64,000 nt of DNA from Kappaphycus alvarezii (GCA_002205965.3 NADL03000099.1:124001-188000), one strand, 5' to 3'. Numbered from the stretch's first letter, positions 21,934 to 33,748 are shown. Program-made: numbers and translations. The notes: a model not told the origin generated them from the sequence alone.

Positions 21934-23036
21934 ATGTATACTGCCTCATTCTGACGGTGAAATTATTGGGACACATGACGCCATTTGAAAGGCCGAAGGT
22001 AAAGGGCTCGTATTGGTTTGGGACGCTTATATTTGTTTACATCGTGGAGGGTCCTGGCTGATCGGTGAAACCGCGACAAAAGGCGAAAATGGATTGACCA
22101 CGGTATCTTCAGTGCTCACACTCGGAGTTGGGATAATGCTGACAAATGTTGTGATCTTATACAAGGTCGATCGGGATTCCGATCTTTTTCTGGATTCGCT
22201 CGGGCAAAGTGGGCTACCTGGCATCACGATCGAATCGCTTCCCTTATTGTCCACCGTATAATGTTCAGAAATAATCAAAAAGAAACGTCATGGTTAGTAT
22301 TTCCCGGCTTACATGTGGCTTAAAAAAACCTGTAAACAGGACAAATAGAAATATATTTTACTATCGAATAGCGAATAGACTTACTCTTTGAATTCCCCGA
22401 AAACCGGAAAATGTAGAATGTCCAAAAAAATTCGACGGATTAAAATCAGACCATATGCGATAGCCGCGAGCCGGAAAAACAGTATACGTTTTTACTAGTG
22501 TAGAAAGCTTGAATAGTTTGAAAATAAAATTGTTAATGATCGTTTCTACTTTGATGCCCAGGGCGGGGAGGATTTCTATACGCCGTAGATGCCGTCAGCT
22601 ATCTCTGGCACATCTAGTGGCTACTAGCTTAACTCCTAAGCGAATAGTCCTGCAGAATATCCTAGTGACCCTGACACTGGAACGATCGTAAAAAGTATTG
22701 CTAATAGCACGATACGAGGAAGAAAATGTAGACCGAGGATGATAAAAATGGTAGTAAGAGCGAAACAGCCACACTAAAGGACTCTAAAAAATGCATCCTT
22801 GCATTTTCGACAAGTTTTACCAAATCGGAGACTTAAACGGCTGCTGGCAAAATTAATATGTTTTGTGGCAGACCAGAAGCGAGTTTCAAGGATCCAATGG
22901 CAGGCTCTATGCGATATCTTGGGAAGCTGCGACAGATGGGCAGTGCAACTTTCATTACCTTTCTTTTGGGTGCGGTGCAAAGTCACGAACCTTCATCGCT
23001 ATGATTTCACGCAAATAAATTATAAATTTTAAGCAA
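21934..23036. other. Intergenic with unresolved ORFs
   Basis: ORFs at 22013-22261, 22509-22691 and 22799-23032 (plus) show no secure motif. The last faintly resembles the RT/RNase H linker of DIRS-like elements (L-x-x-K-L ... Q-x-L-C), which is too weak to call. Confidence 0.3.
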
Positions 23037-23103
23037 AGCGCTATAGCTCTATCGAGCTGCGCTATCTGTGCGCGTATTAGTATTATTATTATTATTATTA
23101 TTA
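23037..23103. repeat. Stem-loop followed by (ATT)n microsatellite
   Basis: AGCGC...AGCTC...GAGCTGCGCT can fold (23037-23065). It is followed by a pure run of seven ATT units at about 23080-23103. A stem plus a 3' trinucleotide run is the common tail of some SINEs and LINEs, so this may mark an unrecognised retroposon end. Confidence 0.5.
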
Positions 23104-24149
23104 AACAGAAATTAATCCTCAGAGTTATATTCCTTTAAAATTGAATCAAGGAGGAGTTATGCCTCTCCAATTGCTGTTAGTGCATATGTCAGAAGTTGAA
23201 ACTTACTGCGAAAACCCCATCAATGCTCTCTATCCTCAAATAGTTCGACTTTCGAAGCTTTGCACAGGACAAATATCTGTCTTCCAGAGTTTCACAGGCT
23301 TCTTCCCGGGCGGGTCTGAAGTTCTTGCCAATTGAGTCTATCCTGGTCTCATTCCGCGATTCAGATCATCAAATAAGCTATGGAAAGTACAGTACAGACC
23401 ACAGAAGGTCAGCTAATAAATAAGGCCCTTCGCGACAGTTCTTTATCTTCGAAACAAAGACACAATTAGGTACAAGTCGTCATCCTGCAACTGCAGTCGA
23501 TCGTCTTTACATACACACCTATTGTTCGTTTGCGATATAATCGAGTAGCGGGCCGATGAAGTGAAGTGGCCACATGCAGAATAAAAATTCAATTAAGCGC
23601 ACGGATTACTCAACTAAATGGCCGTATTGGTTTTGAAGACTTAAAACTCTGCCGTATCTTCGGCCTAAACAATCTGAACCACCGCACCGCGCGTACTTCA
23701 ATCGTGGAAAAATGACGTTCTGCTTGAAGTCTTGTGTTATTATCGACTAGGACGGACTCAAAACTTCAGATTCCGTGGTCGGCGAAGGGACTGGAGAATA
23801 GATTTAAAGCCGACATCAAAACTTCGCAAGACCAGTAGGCTCTCCTAGAATCTGTTTAGGCAATTTCCCCGCTACGATTATATTAAACTTTAGTTTGATA
23901 AGCCTGTTAATCGCGCGGCCCATCTCTGGACTTTTCTGCGCTGATATTTTTGAGGCGCGCCGCTCTCTTTTGCCCAGAATTTCGTCTTCGAGCACTTTGT
24001 ATGGTATTCGACAGCAGAAATTAGCCCCTGTGACCCCCAGATCACAACACTACTCATCTGATTGATAGCCTACTAAGCGTACATTGTCACCTACTTTTTA
24101 ACCTGAGCCCTGTCAAAATTTCGTCCGTGTGGTACAATGCTGTCACACG
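23104..24149. other. Intergenic, no gene seen
   Basis: One short ORF at 23141-23335 (plus) without motifs. Confidence 0.35.
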
Positions 24150-25060
24150 GACATCTGCTTATCGTAGTGGAGGATTGCCATCCGGCGTTCTCTACAGTTT
24201 TCTTGGAGCGTAGTGGAGGTTCCACAAAGAGATGGTAGACTGGTTGTATTTAGACGGCTGAATTTTATATCGTCGGCAAAGCAGAAAGAATGTCCCGGAC
24301 ATAACAATACTGCAGATAGATGAATCTTTTGTCGTTGGCTGCCAGGAAGTATGGCGGAAGAGGAACAACACTCCAGCAAGTTCAAAAGAAAGAGGAAGCT
24401 CTTGAAGGTTGGAGACAAGTTTACTTTTAACGGTTCATGCATATCGCGCATCTCTGCTGACCAGTACATGCTGAGCAGTGCTGGGAAACTGAAGGATTTA
24501 CCCATGCCTTTAACAAAGGCGGGAGCTCTAAGTGTCAGGGCAAAGATGCAGTATATAGCAACCAATTTTCCCCCAGATATATCGAGCTGTGTGCAGCTAC
24601 TCATTGGCGAGATAGATAAAGGGGTGTGAACCATCAAAAAAGAAGATCATGGGTACTATCGAGTATCGCAAACAGACACATGACTTTGGTTTGAGCTACG
24701 TGAACTTAAAAGAGATTCACTACGATTGATGCAGTTTACTGATTCTTCTTTCGGTAACGCGGCTAATTTGGCATCGCAAGCTGGGTTCATTATTGTATTG
24801 GCTGATCAAGATAATCATGCAAATGTTTTGCACTTTGGTAGCAAAAACTGCCGTAGAGTCACTAGATCTGTAATGGTGGCAGAGTTGCTTGCCCTTGTCA
24901 ACGGTTATGATGAAGCATACTACGTGAGGCATGCTGTGTGTGAGATGCTTGGTTCTGAGCAACCTCTAGATGTCTATGTGTCGACATATATATCTAGCGA
25001 CTCTCGCACGACATTTACTGTAAGTTTGTAGCGAAGAATGCCCATACTCTCGAGAAACGA
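24150..25060 (+). mobile_element. Ty1/copia fragment: RT end and RNase H
   Basis: Plus-strand segments match the copia RT thumb (R-A-K-M-Q-Y-I-A-x-N-x-P-P-D-I) and RNase H (F-T-D-S-S-F-G-N, then H-F-G-S-K-N-C-R-R-V-T-R-S, then A-E-L-L-A-L). Only the 3' half of pol is present. It is broken, with several breaks. It is not the missing half of the next copia piece, because the two overlap in the RT and differ strongly. Confidence 0.7.
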
Positions 25061-25851
25061 TTGCAGATCGACGCTGATACAAATAGATAGTCTTTATTTG
25101 TAAATTATGAAATCAGGACTATCGGCTAGATCCCAGGAAAACAGAACTGCGCAGACGGATTTACTCGTTCAGACGTCTTTTCTAACGACCATTCGATGAT
25201 TTCATTGACGCGCAATCATAAGACTAACGTAAATGCAGCTAGATGGACGGTGAAGAATTGATCCTCGCTGCTCGGAAAGAAAAAAGTGCTAGTGCCGTGA
25301 ATCACCGCCATAAGAATCAAATTGACTCTCCTTGATTTATTTTGATGAAATAATTTGGTGTCTCTGTGAAAGCAATGATCTGCGATCGGAGTCATGTCAT
25401 CCCGCTGACACCGCCGTCGAAAATTGGTTACACTGTAATTCCGAATGGGTTTTTTGTAGTTAGTCAGCATGTATGTTTACTGAAATGATGCCGCACACTG
25501 ATGACGTCACTGCACAGTGATTCATGGAAATATTTTGAGTCTATTTTTTTGTTTGTCAGTATTTAATGGAATGCAAGTGCGAAATTCATGGTTTACTGTG
25601 GATATTGTTGCATTCTTTACTACTCTGGATGGGAGAGGATAAAATCTAGCATTGGTACTTATTCATCAATCCAGTCTAGAACGATGCCTTTGAAAAAAAA
25701 GAAGTAGAAAGAGTCAACAGTCTAGTAAACACAATTTTATCAATCGAATTGAGAGAGAGTTCCTCTGGGAAAAACAGGAATCACCTAGGACCTGCCTTTT
25801 CTCCGTTTTTAACAACATTCCGGAATAACGCTCATTCGGGAAAATAACCAT
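25061..25851. other. Possible copia LTR/leader region
   Basis: It lies between the end of one copia pol and the gag of another. It contains TGACGTCA at 25502-25509 and AT-rich sequence. With only one copy in view, LTR limits cannot be set. Confidence 0.3.
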
Positions 25852-28800
25852 GCCGCCGAACTTGAACGCTAGGAAACCATTTGGCGATTCTTTTGAAGCC
25901 GATAATGATTAAAGGGACTAGTGGCCGCATTTGTGGAGTATGCTACTGCCGATCCACCGTTTTCTGCGGACGCATTACTGGAACAGATCAGAGAAGAGAT
26001 GTCTCCATTGCAACTCATTGAACCGGAAATAGCAAAAAGGATGCCAATATTTTCTAAGATCCGAGATTTTCTGTCACGTTACAGTATTGATGTTCCTATA
26101 ACAGCAGAATCAGGCCTTCTCATCGTACGCAGACTTATTTGCAGGATTTGTGATGAAAATGAGTACAGTGAAAAAAAGATCAATGCTCTGAGAGCTTTTG
26201 ATATGCAACGTAAGGGAGGGCTTTTTAGGTTGACGTATGAGCCTTCGATTTCTGGAAACAACCATAACTTTCAATATGATACACCCCCTCGATCTCCTTT
26301 ACCTAAGCATGGGAATCCATCCGTTAAGATTTCGACCAGGTCTATCACAAATGACATATCAAAGCGTTTTGCTTTACTGTTCTCCAAATTTAGCGGTGCG
26401 ACAGATCAATGTTGGGAAGAATGCTTAACCCACTACTAGAGAGCAGCTATAGTACTCAAGATGACTAACTATCAAATGGTATCCCTATTTCATCATTTTT
26501 TTACAGTACATGCCATGACATTTTATACTGACGAGATTGAAGGGAAGGCTAAGACCTTTCATGAAATTGTGTATATAATGGCCAGACAGTTTAATTCTGA
26601 TGCAAGAATGGAAGCCGTAGCGGACAAACTTAGAGGCATACACATCTCAGAGTTTGAAAAAGATAGTCGTAGTGAGCAGGATGCTTTCACTGGGTTATGC
26701 AAAGAGATACAGAGACTGGTTCCGCAGGCTCCAAAGGGGTGCCGCACTGATCTATACAGAAAGACTACACTAATGGATGCAACTCGTGGCAGGAAGTGAG
26801 CACTGTCTGTTACATCCGCTATTCATTCTCGTAACTTCACATACCAAAAACTACAGCGTGAAATAAAAAACTCTCTCCAACTTCACCAGACGCATGAAAA
26901 GTTTAATAATGACGAGGACGACTGGGAAAAGGTAAGTTATCGTAACAGTCGTGTCAGAGATGTTAACTTCGCTGGCCAACGCAGATATGGCGATCCACGA
27001 GGCGATAAACAAAAGCAGGTTTACAAACTCAACAACTACGGCAAACCTGCAAATATGGAATGCTGGAATTGTGGGAAAGGTGGATGCAAAGTAAGTAAGT
27101 GCCCGTTGCCGAAGGACAGGGAAAGTATTAGTAGAAACTCCTTGAAGTACCTCGAGCAGAGGAGGGGTCATAACTTCAATCGCAGGACAAGGGAAGCCTT
27201 ATTCGAGTATGCTGAATTAATGGAACAGAATTCATCCGAGAACTCCAGTGAGTTGGATTCTAGTGAGGGCTCAAATGATGCAAAAATGGCTACCGTGCAC
27301 CACAATCTCATGCAGTCTGTAAAACCCATACCAAACCAGGATTTAGGGATGATACAGATGATAAACAGCAGTGTTTTTAAAGCGGGATCTGTATAGCCGT
27401 CGGATCCCGATCTTAAGGCCTAAGAAAGGCCCTGATAAGGGGAACAAAGCAATGAAAATGAACGGAAGGTATAAGAACCGTATTGTCGTAGGTCGTCTCA
27501 AGTCTCGTATCAAGGGATTGAAGCGTCGCTACAGCAAGTATCGTTTCCTTGGCGCTTGTATTGATACAGGTGCCGGAAGGTCAGTAATTGGAATCAACCA
27601 GGTCAAAGCATACTGTTAAGAAGCTAACCTAACTATGACTCTAACTGAGTCTCCATACACATTCAAATTCGGTGATACACTTGTCGACAGCTTGGGATAT
27701 ATGGATATTAGAATTCCTATACGCAGTGGCTTATGTTTTCGTATCCAGGCTGACTCTGTTCGAGCTGACGTCCATCTTTTGCTTGGTCCTGATACAATGG
27801 ACAGAGAAACAGTTTACGCAGACAACTTTAACAGCAAGTTAGTTTCGAAAGAGGGAGTATGGGAACTACCAATTGTACGCACTCGAGGACACATGTTTGT
27901 TAGATTGATGTGGAAGGAAGTAATGTTCACAAAAACAGAGCTACAACGCTTGCACCTACACTTATTTCACCCCAAGACACGGAAACTGTACAACCTGCTG
28001 CGCCGTGCAAAACCTGAAGACTGTACGGGTAGCACTCTCAGCACGCTAGAGGAGATTTTGAAAGAATGTCTAAGTTGTATAGTAACATCCCCCAAACCTT
28101 ACAGGTTCAGATTATCCGTACCAGAAGATGAAATAGTGTTCAACAATGAGCTGTCACTAGATCTTATGTGGCTCGATATCGGTAAGAAACGCAAAGTAAC
28201 CGCCCTCTATATGGTCGGCACCCAGACGCACTATCAGAACGCAGTGTTTTTGAGAGGGGTGTCGAATAGAGATGTTTGGGATGCTTTCATAGAGGGATTG
28301 ATGACAACTTACATTGGTTATCCTCGCCGTATCAAGGCTGACGAGTGCAAAGTGTTCACGTCGACACTATGGTATGACTAAAGAACCATAAATGGAGTTG
28401 AGATGGAACTTTCAGGTGTACAAATTCATAACTCCAACGGAGTAGGGGAACGATACCATGCACCCTTATGGAGAGTGTTCCAATGTATACGCCATAGTTG
28501 TCCAAAGCTAGACCCCAACATTGCTCTTCGCTGTGCCGTGAAAGGAATCAAAGACACCATGGGATCAGAAGGTCTGGTTCCTTCATTGCTCGTATATGGT
28601 ATGATACCATAACTGCCATCAGTATACAGTCATCCGCCGAAGCGGATTGAGCTAATGCAAGCTATTAACTCTGCACCACGAGAAATGGCAACTAGTACAG
28701 CCGAAATTAGAGTGAAAAAGGCTCTAAGATCAAAATTGCCGCCAGCTTCTCTGTTCGACGTCAATCCTGGAGATATGGTCTACATGTATAGAGAGAAGAA

Positions 28801-29861
28801 GAACAGCTGGGATGGACCATACAAAGTTGTTATGCGCTCATTAAAGGAGGTATTCGTGGATATTGACGGACATAAAGTACACTTCAACATTAGTCAAGTC
28901 TTACCGAACTCAGCTAAGGTAGCTGATAATGAACTGCAAAGGCTTCATGTGGTCATGTAACAGTTAGTCTCTAGCCCCTCTCCGGGAATATTTGTTACAG
29001 AAGTACTGCAGCCAGCCTACAAGAGGGGTAAATCAGGATTGTTTGATGCAGCAAAAGCAAAGTAGTTAGAGGAACTGGCAAAACGCAATGTATACGAGAT
29101 TGTTTGGCGTCAGGACGTACCAGACGATGCAAATGTGTTTGGCCGTCGCTTCTTGCTGTCCATAAATAATAAAGACACGAATAAGGAGGTATACAACGCA
29201 CTTTTTGTCGTACAGGGACACACAGACTCAGAGAAAAATGCTCTTGTGCATAATAGCACGGCTCTCAAACAAAGTTCAATCAGACTACTGCTTTTATTAG
29301 CAGCCGTGTTTTGGTTTGAAACGTGTCGCAAGACGTCTCCCAGGCTTACCTCCAATCAGCCGAAAAGTTGATGCGAGATGTATATGTGAAATCCACGAAG
29401 GAGTTTAGGATTTCTCCAGGTCAGCTATTGATATTGTTGAAACCACTTTACGGATTGACCGATAGCGGGGACTACTGGCATGTGATACTCGCCAGCCACC
29501 TTCGTGAGGATATGATGATGGTTCCAACGTTCACTGACTTGTTGTTATTCTTCAAGGTAATACACGGGAAACTAGCAGAACTAGTGGGTGCTTTTGTAGA
29601 TGACACAATCGGAACCGGATCGCAGAAATTTGTCGAAGAATCAAAGAGCATTGAGAAGGGATTTGAATCTAAACCACGTGAATATGATGATTTGAAAATC
29701 GCTGGAATGCAGATAGAATAAAGAGAGGATGTTTTCAAGATACACCAACGGGACTTCGCGATGGAACTGATGCCCTTACCTGAGTATTGCACTTTCAGCG
29801 AGTTTCGACCTCTTCTCATTTCGTCCCCGCATAAAGTAATTTGATTCCTCTCCTCATCCAC
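25852..29861 (+). mobile_element. Ty1/copia element, 5' two thirds, broken
   Basis: In copia order it holds gag (25921-27396, with a zinc-knuckle-like C-W-N-C-G-K-G near 27061), protease (C-I-D-T-G-A-G-R-S at about 27556), integrase (H-L-F-H-P ... C-L-S-C zinc site, then L-D-L-M-W-L-D-I-G, 27900-28960) and RT (D-V-S-Q-A-Y-L-Q-S, L-L-K-P-L-Y-G-L, F-V-D-D-T, 29320-29861). It stops inside RT, and no 3' LTR is seen. It is broken, with perhaps eight breaks, and old. Confidence 0.8.
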
Positions 29862-30189
29862 TCTGATGGTGCACTATTTCATACAGTTATTTCTATTTGT
29901 GTATTAAACTATAAAAGGGCTTCAATAGGCCCTTACGGAAGCAACGGAAGCAACAATTTGAATAACAAGAAACAACCCAAATGCCATTTTCGTAGCACCC
30001 AACCACGCTCTTCCTCCCGGTACCTGGGTATGATCTCTACCCGCCCGGTAAGTTGAATCGTGCAAGTCCCCGACTGCCGATTAATCCGGGAACAATTGTC
30101 TTAAAATAACGAGTCGTGGGCAACTGAGCTTGGCGGATACCCCGAGGAAGTACTCCGCTGAAGTAGCATACCCTTGGAACCAAGAATTA
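29862..30189. other. Intergenic between copia and repeat Y
   Basis: No feature was recognised. Confidence 0.35.
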
Positions 30190-30431
30190 CATTTTCTTTT
30201 ACGGGCAGTGCAACAAAGTTTTTCAATCAGACAATCAGATGCGATGTCAGTTCTCGGCCTTACGGGCGTGCAAATAGCGATTGGACTACGGATTCGCAGG
30301 GAGAAGGGCACCGCATCAATATCATGCGGTATCCCTGTGTACAGTATCGAGGTCGAGAGAGAACTTTGGATTATTGTTGTAACAAATCTCTTCGTCCATT
30401 TCTGAAAACATGTTTCCGGGGATCTCGATGG
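30190..30431 (+). repeat. Dispersed repeat Y, copy 1
   Basis: About 230 bp (from CAATCAGACAATCAGATGC to AAAACATGTTTCCGGGG) that recurs diverged at 56310-56565. Both copies abut Gyp-B-derived sequence on their right, so Y may be a Gyp-B variant internal region or a preferred neighbour. No coding sense is evident. Confidence 0.55.
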
Positions 30432-30514
30432 GAATAAATCGTCGGGAGACGAGATACTCAGAACCAAATACCCCAAGAAGGAGGTGTTGCAAGCGACAAA
30501 AGTGCTACCGTGGT
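30432..30514 (-). mobile_element. Gyp-B LTR end fragment
   Basis: 83 bp matching the 3' end of the Gyp-B LTR (TAAATCGTCGGGAGACGAG, CCCCAAGAAGGAGGTGTTGC, GTGCTACCGTGGTATA), as at 34529 and 48679. It is cut off by the LINE RT at 30515. Confidence 0.75.
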
Positions 30515-31594
30515 ATACATCTGGAGTTCCTCAGGGTGACCCGCTTAGCCCTCTTCTTTTTGATATCTTCATGGACCCTTTCCTGGAGTCGCTGAACGAC
30601 TCGGAAGGCGGGGAGACAATCTGCTTCGCGGACGACGTCATCTCCCTTTCCGAATCTCCAACCGTCCTGCGTCAAGTCCTCCTCAAGGCTAGTGCTTGGG
30701 CTCGTTCCGCAGGAATGGTATGGAATTGTGGCAAGTCCTCGGTCATCACGAACACTGTCGACTCCTATGTCCTCGAGGGCGAGAGGCTTCAACGCCTCCC
30801 CCGTTCCGAGTACCTTGGGGTTTTCATCTCGCCAACTGGTGTGTCTGACTATGGTCTACTTGCTCGTCTGGAGAAATCAGGGCGTATGTTCTCCCTCCTC
30901 TCTCGCAGTACGGAACGGTGGAATTCGGACTACGGAATCCGTCGGGCCCTTTTCAAGACCTTCGTTGCGTCCCAAATGGAGTACGCCCTCTACCTTCAAC
31001 CTCTCAGCTCTATGGCCCTACTTCGGACCAATAAGCTGTTGAGGGCCGCGACCTCTTGGATCCTTCGCACAACAGTTACACCTCGAGACCTCCCGAGAGG
31101 CCTCCTGTTGGCCGGACTAGCTCCGGTTCGGCAGAGGGCCGATCTGCTTGGGGTACGGCACCTTGCAAAGTTCCAAACCCAGGCCTCTCGTCCCGAGGCT
31201 TCCGCTCGCGATCACAGGAATTGGTGCACCCTCCGCTCAGCTCCGGTCCTCTTACTCCTGGTCCGTATGCTCAACGACCCCCCCGGGACTGCGCTTGGCC
31301 TTGCCAAGTCCCTGCGGGCGATCCAGGACATTGTTGCTTTCGAAGCCAGCTCTGGCCACCTCCACAAAATCCCCCAGCACGAGAAGGGTCCTTCGGTCTT
31401 CCGAGGCCCATTCTCCATCTCTGCTAAGCGTACGGCGGCCCTTTGGTACCTCAATCGATTGCCACCGGACAGGGGGCTCCGACCCCTGCTCCCCGCCTTG
31501 AAGCTCCACCTGGAGTCAATCGTCTCCACAACACTCCGAACTCCAAGACCTTCTAGACCGTGCCACTGTGGCCCGCCACAGTCGGTGCCCTGAA
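30515..31594 (+). mobile_element. LINE reverse transcriptase, C-terminal half
   Basis: A single open frame of about 360 residues begins in the RT palm: S-G-V-P-Q-G-D-P-L-S-P-L-L-F, then the catalytic I-C-F-A-D-D. A thumb region (S-E-Y-L-G-V-F-I) and a long helical C-terminus follow, ending near P-C-H-C-G-P-P-Q. This is a non-LTR RT of a family different from the LINE at 52.3-56.2 kb (F-A-D-D against the D-D-G loop). It lacks the N-terminal RT motifs and any endonuclease. The long open frame suggests a fairly recent 5' truncation. The 3' part probably runs to about 32070. Confidence 0.8.
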
Positions 31595-31959
31595 CCCGTC
31601 GAATAAGAATTTGTACACCCCAAGGGACCGCGTCGATGATTGTACCCCCATTGTAAGCTCCTCTCGAGCTCCTAGGCATTGTCACTCAACGAGGGCCCAC
31701 GGCCGCACTACTGGACACACCCGATTACTGGGCGGACCATGGCTTCTCCTCCGACGCTCACCCCCTTGCGGAGGGCACCGGCGGACCCACCGCTTACCGC
31801 CCTACGGGCGCACCCATCGCAAACACGCAGGCCATCGCTCGTGTCAAGCAAGAACGTCCACCGAGGGGAACCCCCGCAACCGCAACCGGGCAGGGCAAGG
31901 GCACGGCTTCTATAGACAAGCCACCGGTGGCCTTGTCCCGACTCTTGCCACAGCCAGGG

Positions 31960-32075
31960 GCGATTTGGAAAAAACGGGAATTTTTTTTGATTTGGCCCGA
32001 TAAACAAGCCCGCCAAGGCCTATTCAAAAAAAACGCCGAACTTTTGAATTTGGCCCGATAAAAACGGCCACCAGG
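31960..32075 (+). repeat. Tandem pair of ~58-bp units with TTTGGCCCGATAA
   Basis: Two diverged head-to-tail units each contain an A/T run then ATTTGGCCCGATAAA. A third TTTGGCCC-GGTAGAAT occurrence lies alone at about 33804-33826. This may be the 3' terminus of the LINE at 30515. Confidence 0.5.
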
Positions 32076-32198
32076 GCTGGTACAGCAATACATGCCATAT
32101 CCCCACTGTGGCCTGCATGGTGCCCCCCTGCTGTCAGCCGGACACCCCACAGTTGGGAACCTTCAGAACCAACTTCAGACAATGCGGTTTACTCAATT

Positions 32199-32264
32199 AT
32201 GCAAGACTATCGGTACGTGAATGCAAGACTATCAGTACGTGAATGCAAGACTATCAGTACGTGA
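32199..32264. repeat. Three 22-bp tandem repeats
   Basis: The unit ATGCAAGACTATCRGTACGT plus GA occurs three times with one difference. It lies about 25 bp past the stop of the protease-like ORF. Confidence 0.85.
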
Positions 32265-32287
32265 ATGCTACTAAGTGAAGCCATCAT

Positions 32288-33213
32288 CTATCCTCCGCAA
32301 GGACCAGCAGGTGTCTTCGGGTTTGGGAAGAGCTCGCGAGCACCAACATTCACCTTCTTCACCCCGTCACCCCCGCCGCGCAAATTCAACGTGCGCGCGG
32401 AACAACGGAGGAGCCAGGGATCCACGCTATCCCAAATCAGCTTTCTGGCTGCGTCCACGACTACACAATGGTCGGACGGCCCCTCCAAGAGAACAATGAA
32501 GACTCCGATCGACGCCTCGGCCAGGGCCCCATAAGGATCAAGAGGCATCCGCACCCGCATGGCTCGAGGTAACTTTCTCGCTTCGGCTTTCACACGGAAT
32601 CTCTGCAACAAACCCGGCAACCCAGAGACTTTGTGGCAGACCAATGAAGACCCCTCGGCCTGTATGAAAAAGTCACGGGCCGCCGCACGCCCAAGAACAA
32701 GATCAATTCCATTAGCCAACGCCGCCAACAGACAATTCCCACTGCGTTGGGTCTTCCACACCCGACCGTGTCCCTTCACGTACAACGTATGTACGTTCGG
32801 AATTTCCGGTTTGGCCCCTGGACTGGCCAATACAAGACGCACGCCCGGATTGTCGCGGAGAAACTGGATCATATAACTCCTCAACCGATTAGAAACAAGC
32901 TTTTCGTCCTTCAGCTCCACGGCCCGGAATTTGACAACTGGACCGAACCGCGGCACATCAGTCGGATACACCTTCGGGGACAGCACGGTGGGCCTCCACA
33001 ATTCCTGTGATACGGTTTCGGAAGAGTGTAGTGTCATCCATCGGGGATCAAATCTGAAAAATGTGTTGTGGGCACCGTTCTTGCTTCGAGATGCATACAA
33101 CTCACCTTCTTCCAACTCCGCACCATCTGCACCAGCCGATCCGTCTCCACAGACAACAGCCTTGACGATGATTGGATCCGCAACCCCTTGGAGATGATAT
33201 TAGGGAATCTCAT
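32288..33213 (-). CDS. Cysteine-protease-like protein (papain/OTU fold suspected), one likely intron
   Basis: Exon 1 (33213-33106) starts at an ATG and ends in a consensus donor, AAGAAG|GTGAGT. The intron is 33005-33105 (101 bp). The acceptor is TATCACAG|GAATTG, and exon 2 runs to a stop at 32288. Both exons are in phase, giving about 274 residues. Exon 2 carries R-S-G-N-C-L-L-A-A-L-A-N-G, an active-site-cysteine-like helix start, then D-H-C-V-V-V-D and L-I-W-D-S-V-D, matching the Cys...His...Asp order of papain-fold peptidases such as OTU or C39. The family is not certain. The ATG lies 6 bases after the stop of the acidic ORF 33220-33540, so the two may share a transcript. It could be a host gene or the accessory ORF of an unrecognised element; proteases of this kind occur in both. 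The C-terminal 60 residues look unstructured. Confidence 0.5.
33005..33105 (-). other. Likely intron of the protease-like gene
   Basis: GTGAGTTG donor and ATCACAG acceptor, 101 bp, phase 0 at both ends. A shorter alternative acceptor (ACATTTTTCAG, at about 33054) would lead to an immediate stop. Confidence 0.45.
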
Positions 33214-33219
33214 GTTGCT

Positions 33220-33540
33220 CTAGCTCGCGCACTTGCTCCTTGCTCGAGCTGGATCCGACCTTCTCACAAAGACGCCCCGGTTACTTGGATGACGAACTCC
33301 CCCCTCCTCCCCCCGCGCGGCGCTGACAGTCCTCCGCGGATGCTTCGCCGCCACCCCTTTCGAAGGTCCTGCCCTTTTCTTCCCCCTTTGCCTGGGGCTA
33401 TCCTCCTCCCGACCCTCCGGAGCCGAACCAACCTCTTCTGCCTGCTCCCCTGTCTGCTCCCCTGCCTGCTCCCCTGCTTGCTCATCATCCTCGAGATCCG
33501 ACTGCTCCTCCACATCCGCATCTGTGCCCATCACCGACAT
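33220..33540 (-). CDS. Acidic repeat protein, small ORF
   Basis: 106 residues. Acidic N-terminus with E-E-Q-S-D-L-E-D-D-E, then four units of G-E-Q-A/T (from a 12-bp minisatellite at about 33440-33482). A basic, Arg-rich C-terminus follows (G-K-K-R-A-G, K-H-P-R-R). The frame stays open upstream to about 33730 without an ATG, so an upstream exon is possible (acceptor-like TTCCTCACAG near 33685). It sits directly before the protease-like ORF. Function unknown. Confidence 0.4.
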   Translation of the reverse strand: MSVMGTDADVEEQSDLEDDEQAGEQAGEQTGEQAEEVGSAPEGREEDSPRQRGKKRAGPSKGVAAKHPRRTVSAARGEEGGVRHPSNRGVFVRRSDPARARSKCAS

Positions 33541-33748
33541 CTCTAGTCGACGCCGCTCAGCTTGACGGCGGCGTAACTCGGCGGCCGCAGACTCGGCCGT
33601 ACGCTTCAGTCCCCCAGGACCATGCTGAACGGTTGAGGATGCTGCTGAATCGACAATGGATAATTCTGAGGAAGAAGGCTGCTGTGAGGAACCGAATGTA
33701 GGGTAGGTGTGGAGTAGAAGGAAGGGCCTTCAACGGCAACAAATGTCT

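Noticed and set aside
22799-23032. DIRS-like RT/RNase H linker
   Set aside because: Only a faint pattern over about 45 residues, no other DIRS part nearby.
24143-24637. 165-residue minus ORF
   Set aside because: It is antisense to copia RT sequence, which has clear family motifs on the plus strand.
24150-29861. One circularly permuted copia element (RT end first, RT start last)
   Set aside because: The two pieces overlap in RT and differ too much in sequence to be one copy.
31679-32150. Several overlapping ORFs on both strands after the LINE RT
   Set aside because: GC-rich Pro/Arg shadows without motifs; more likely LINE 3' UTR.
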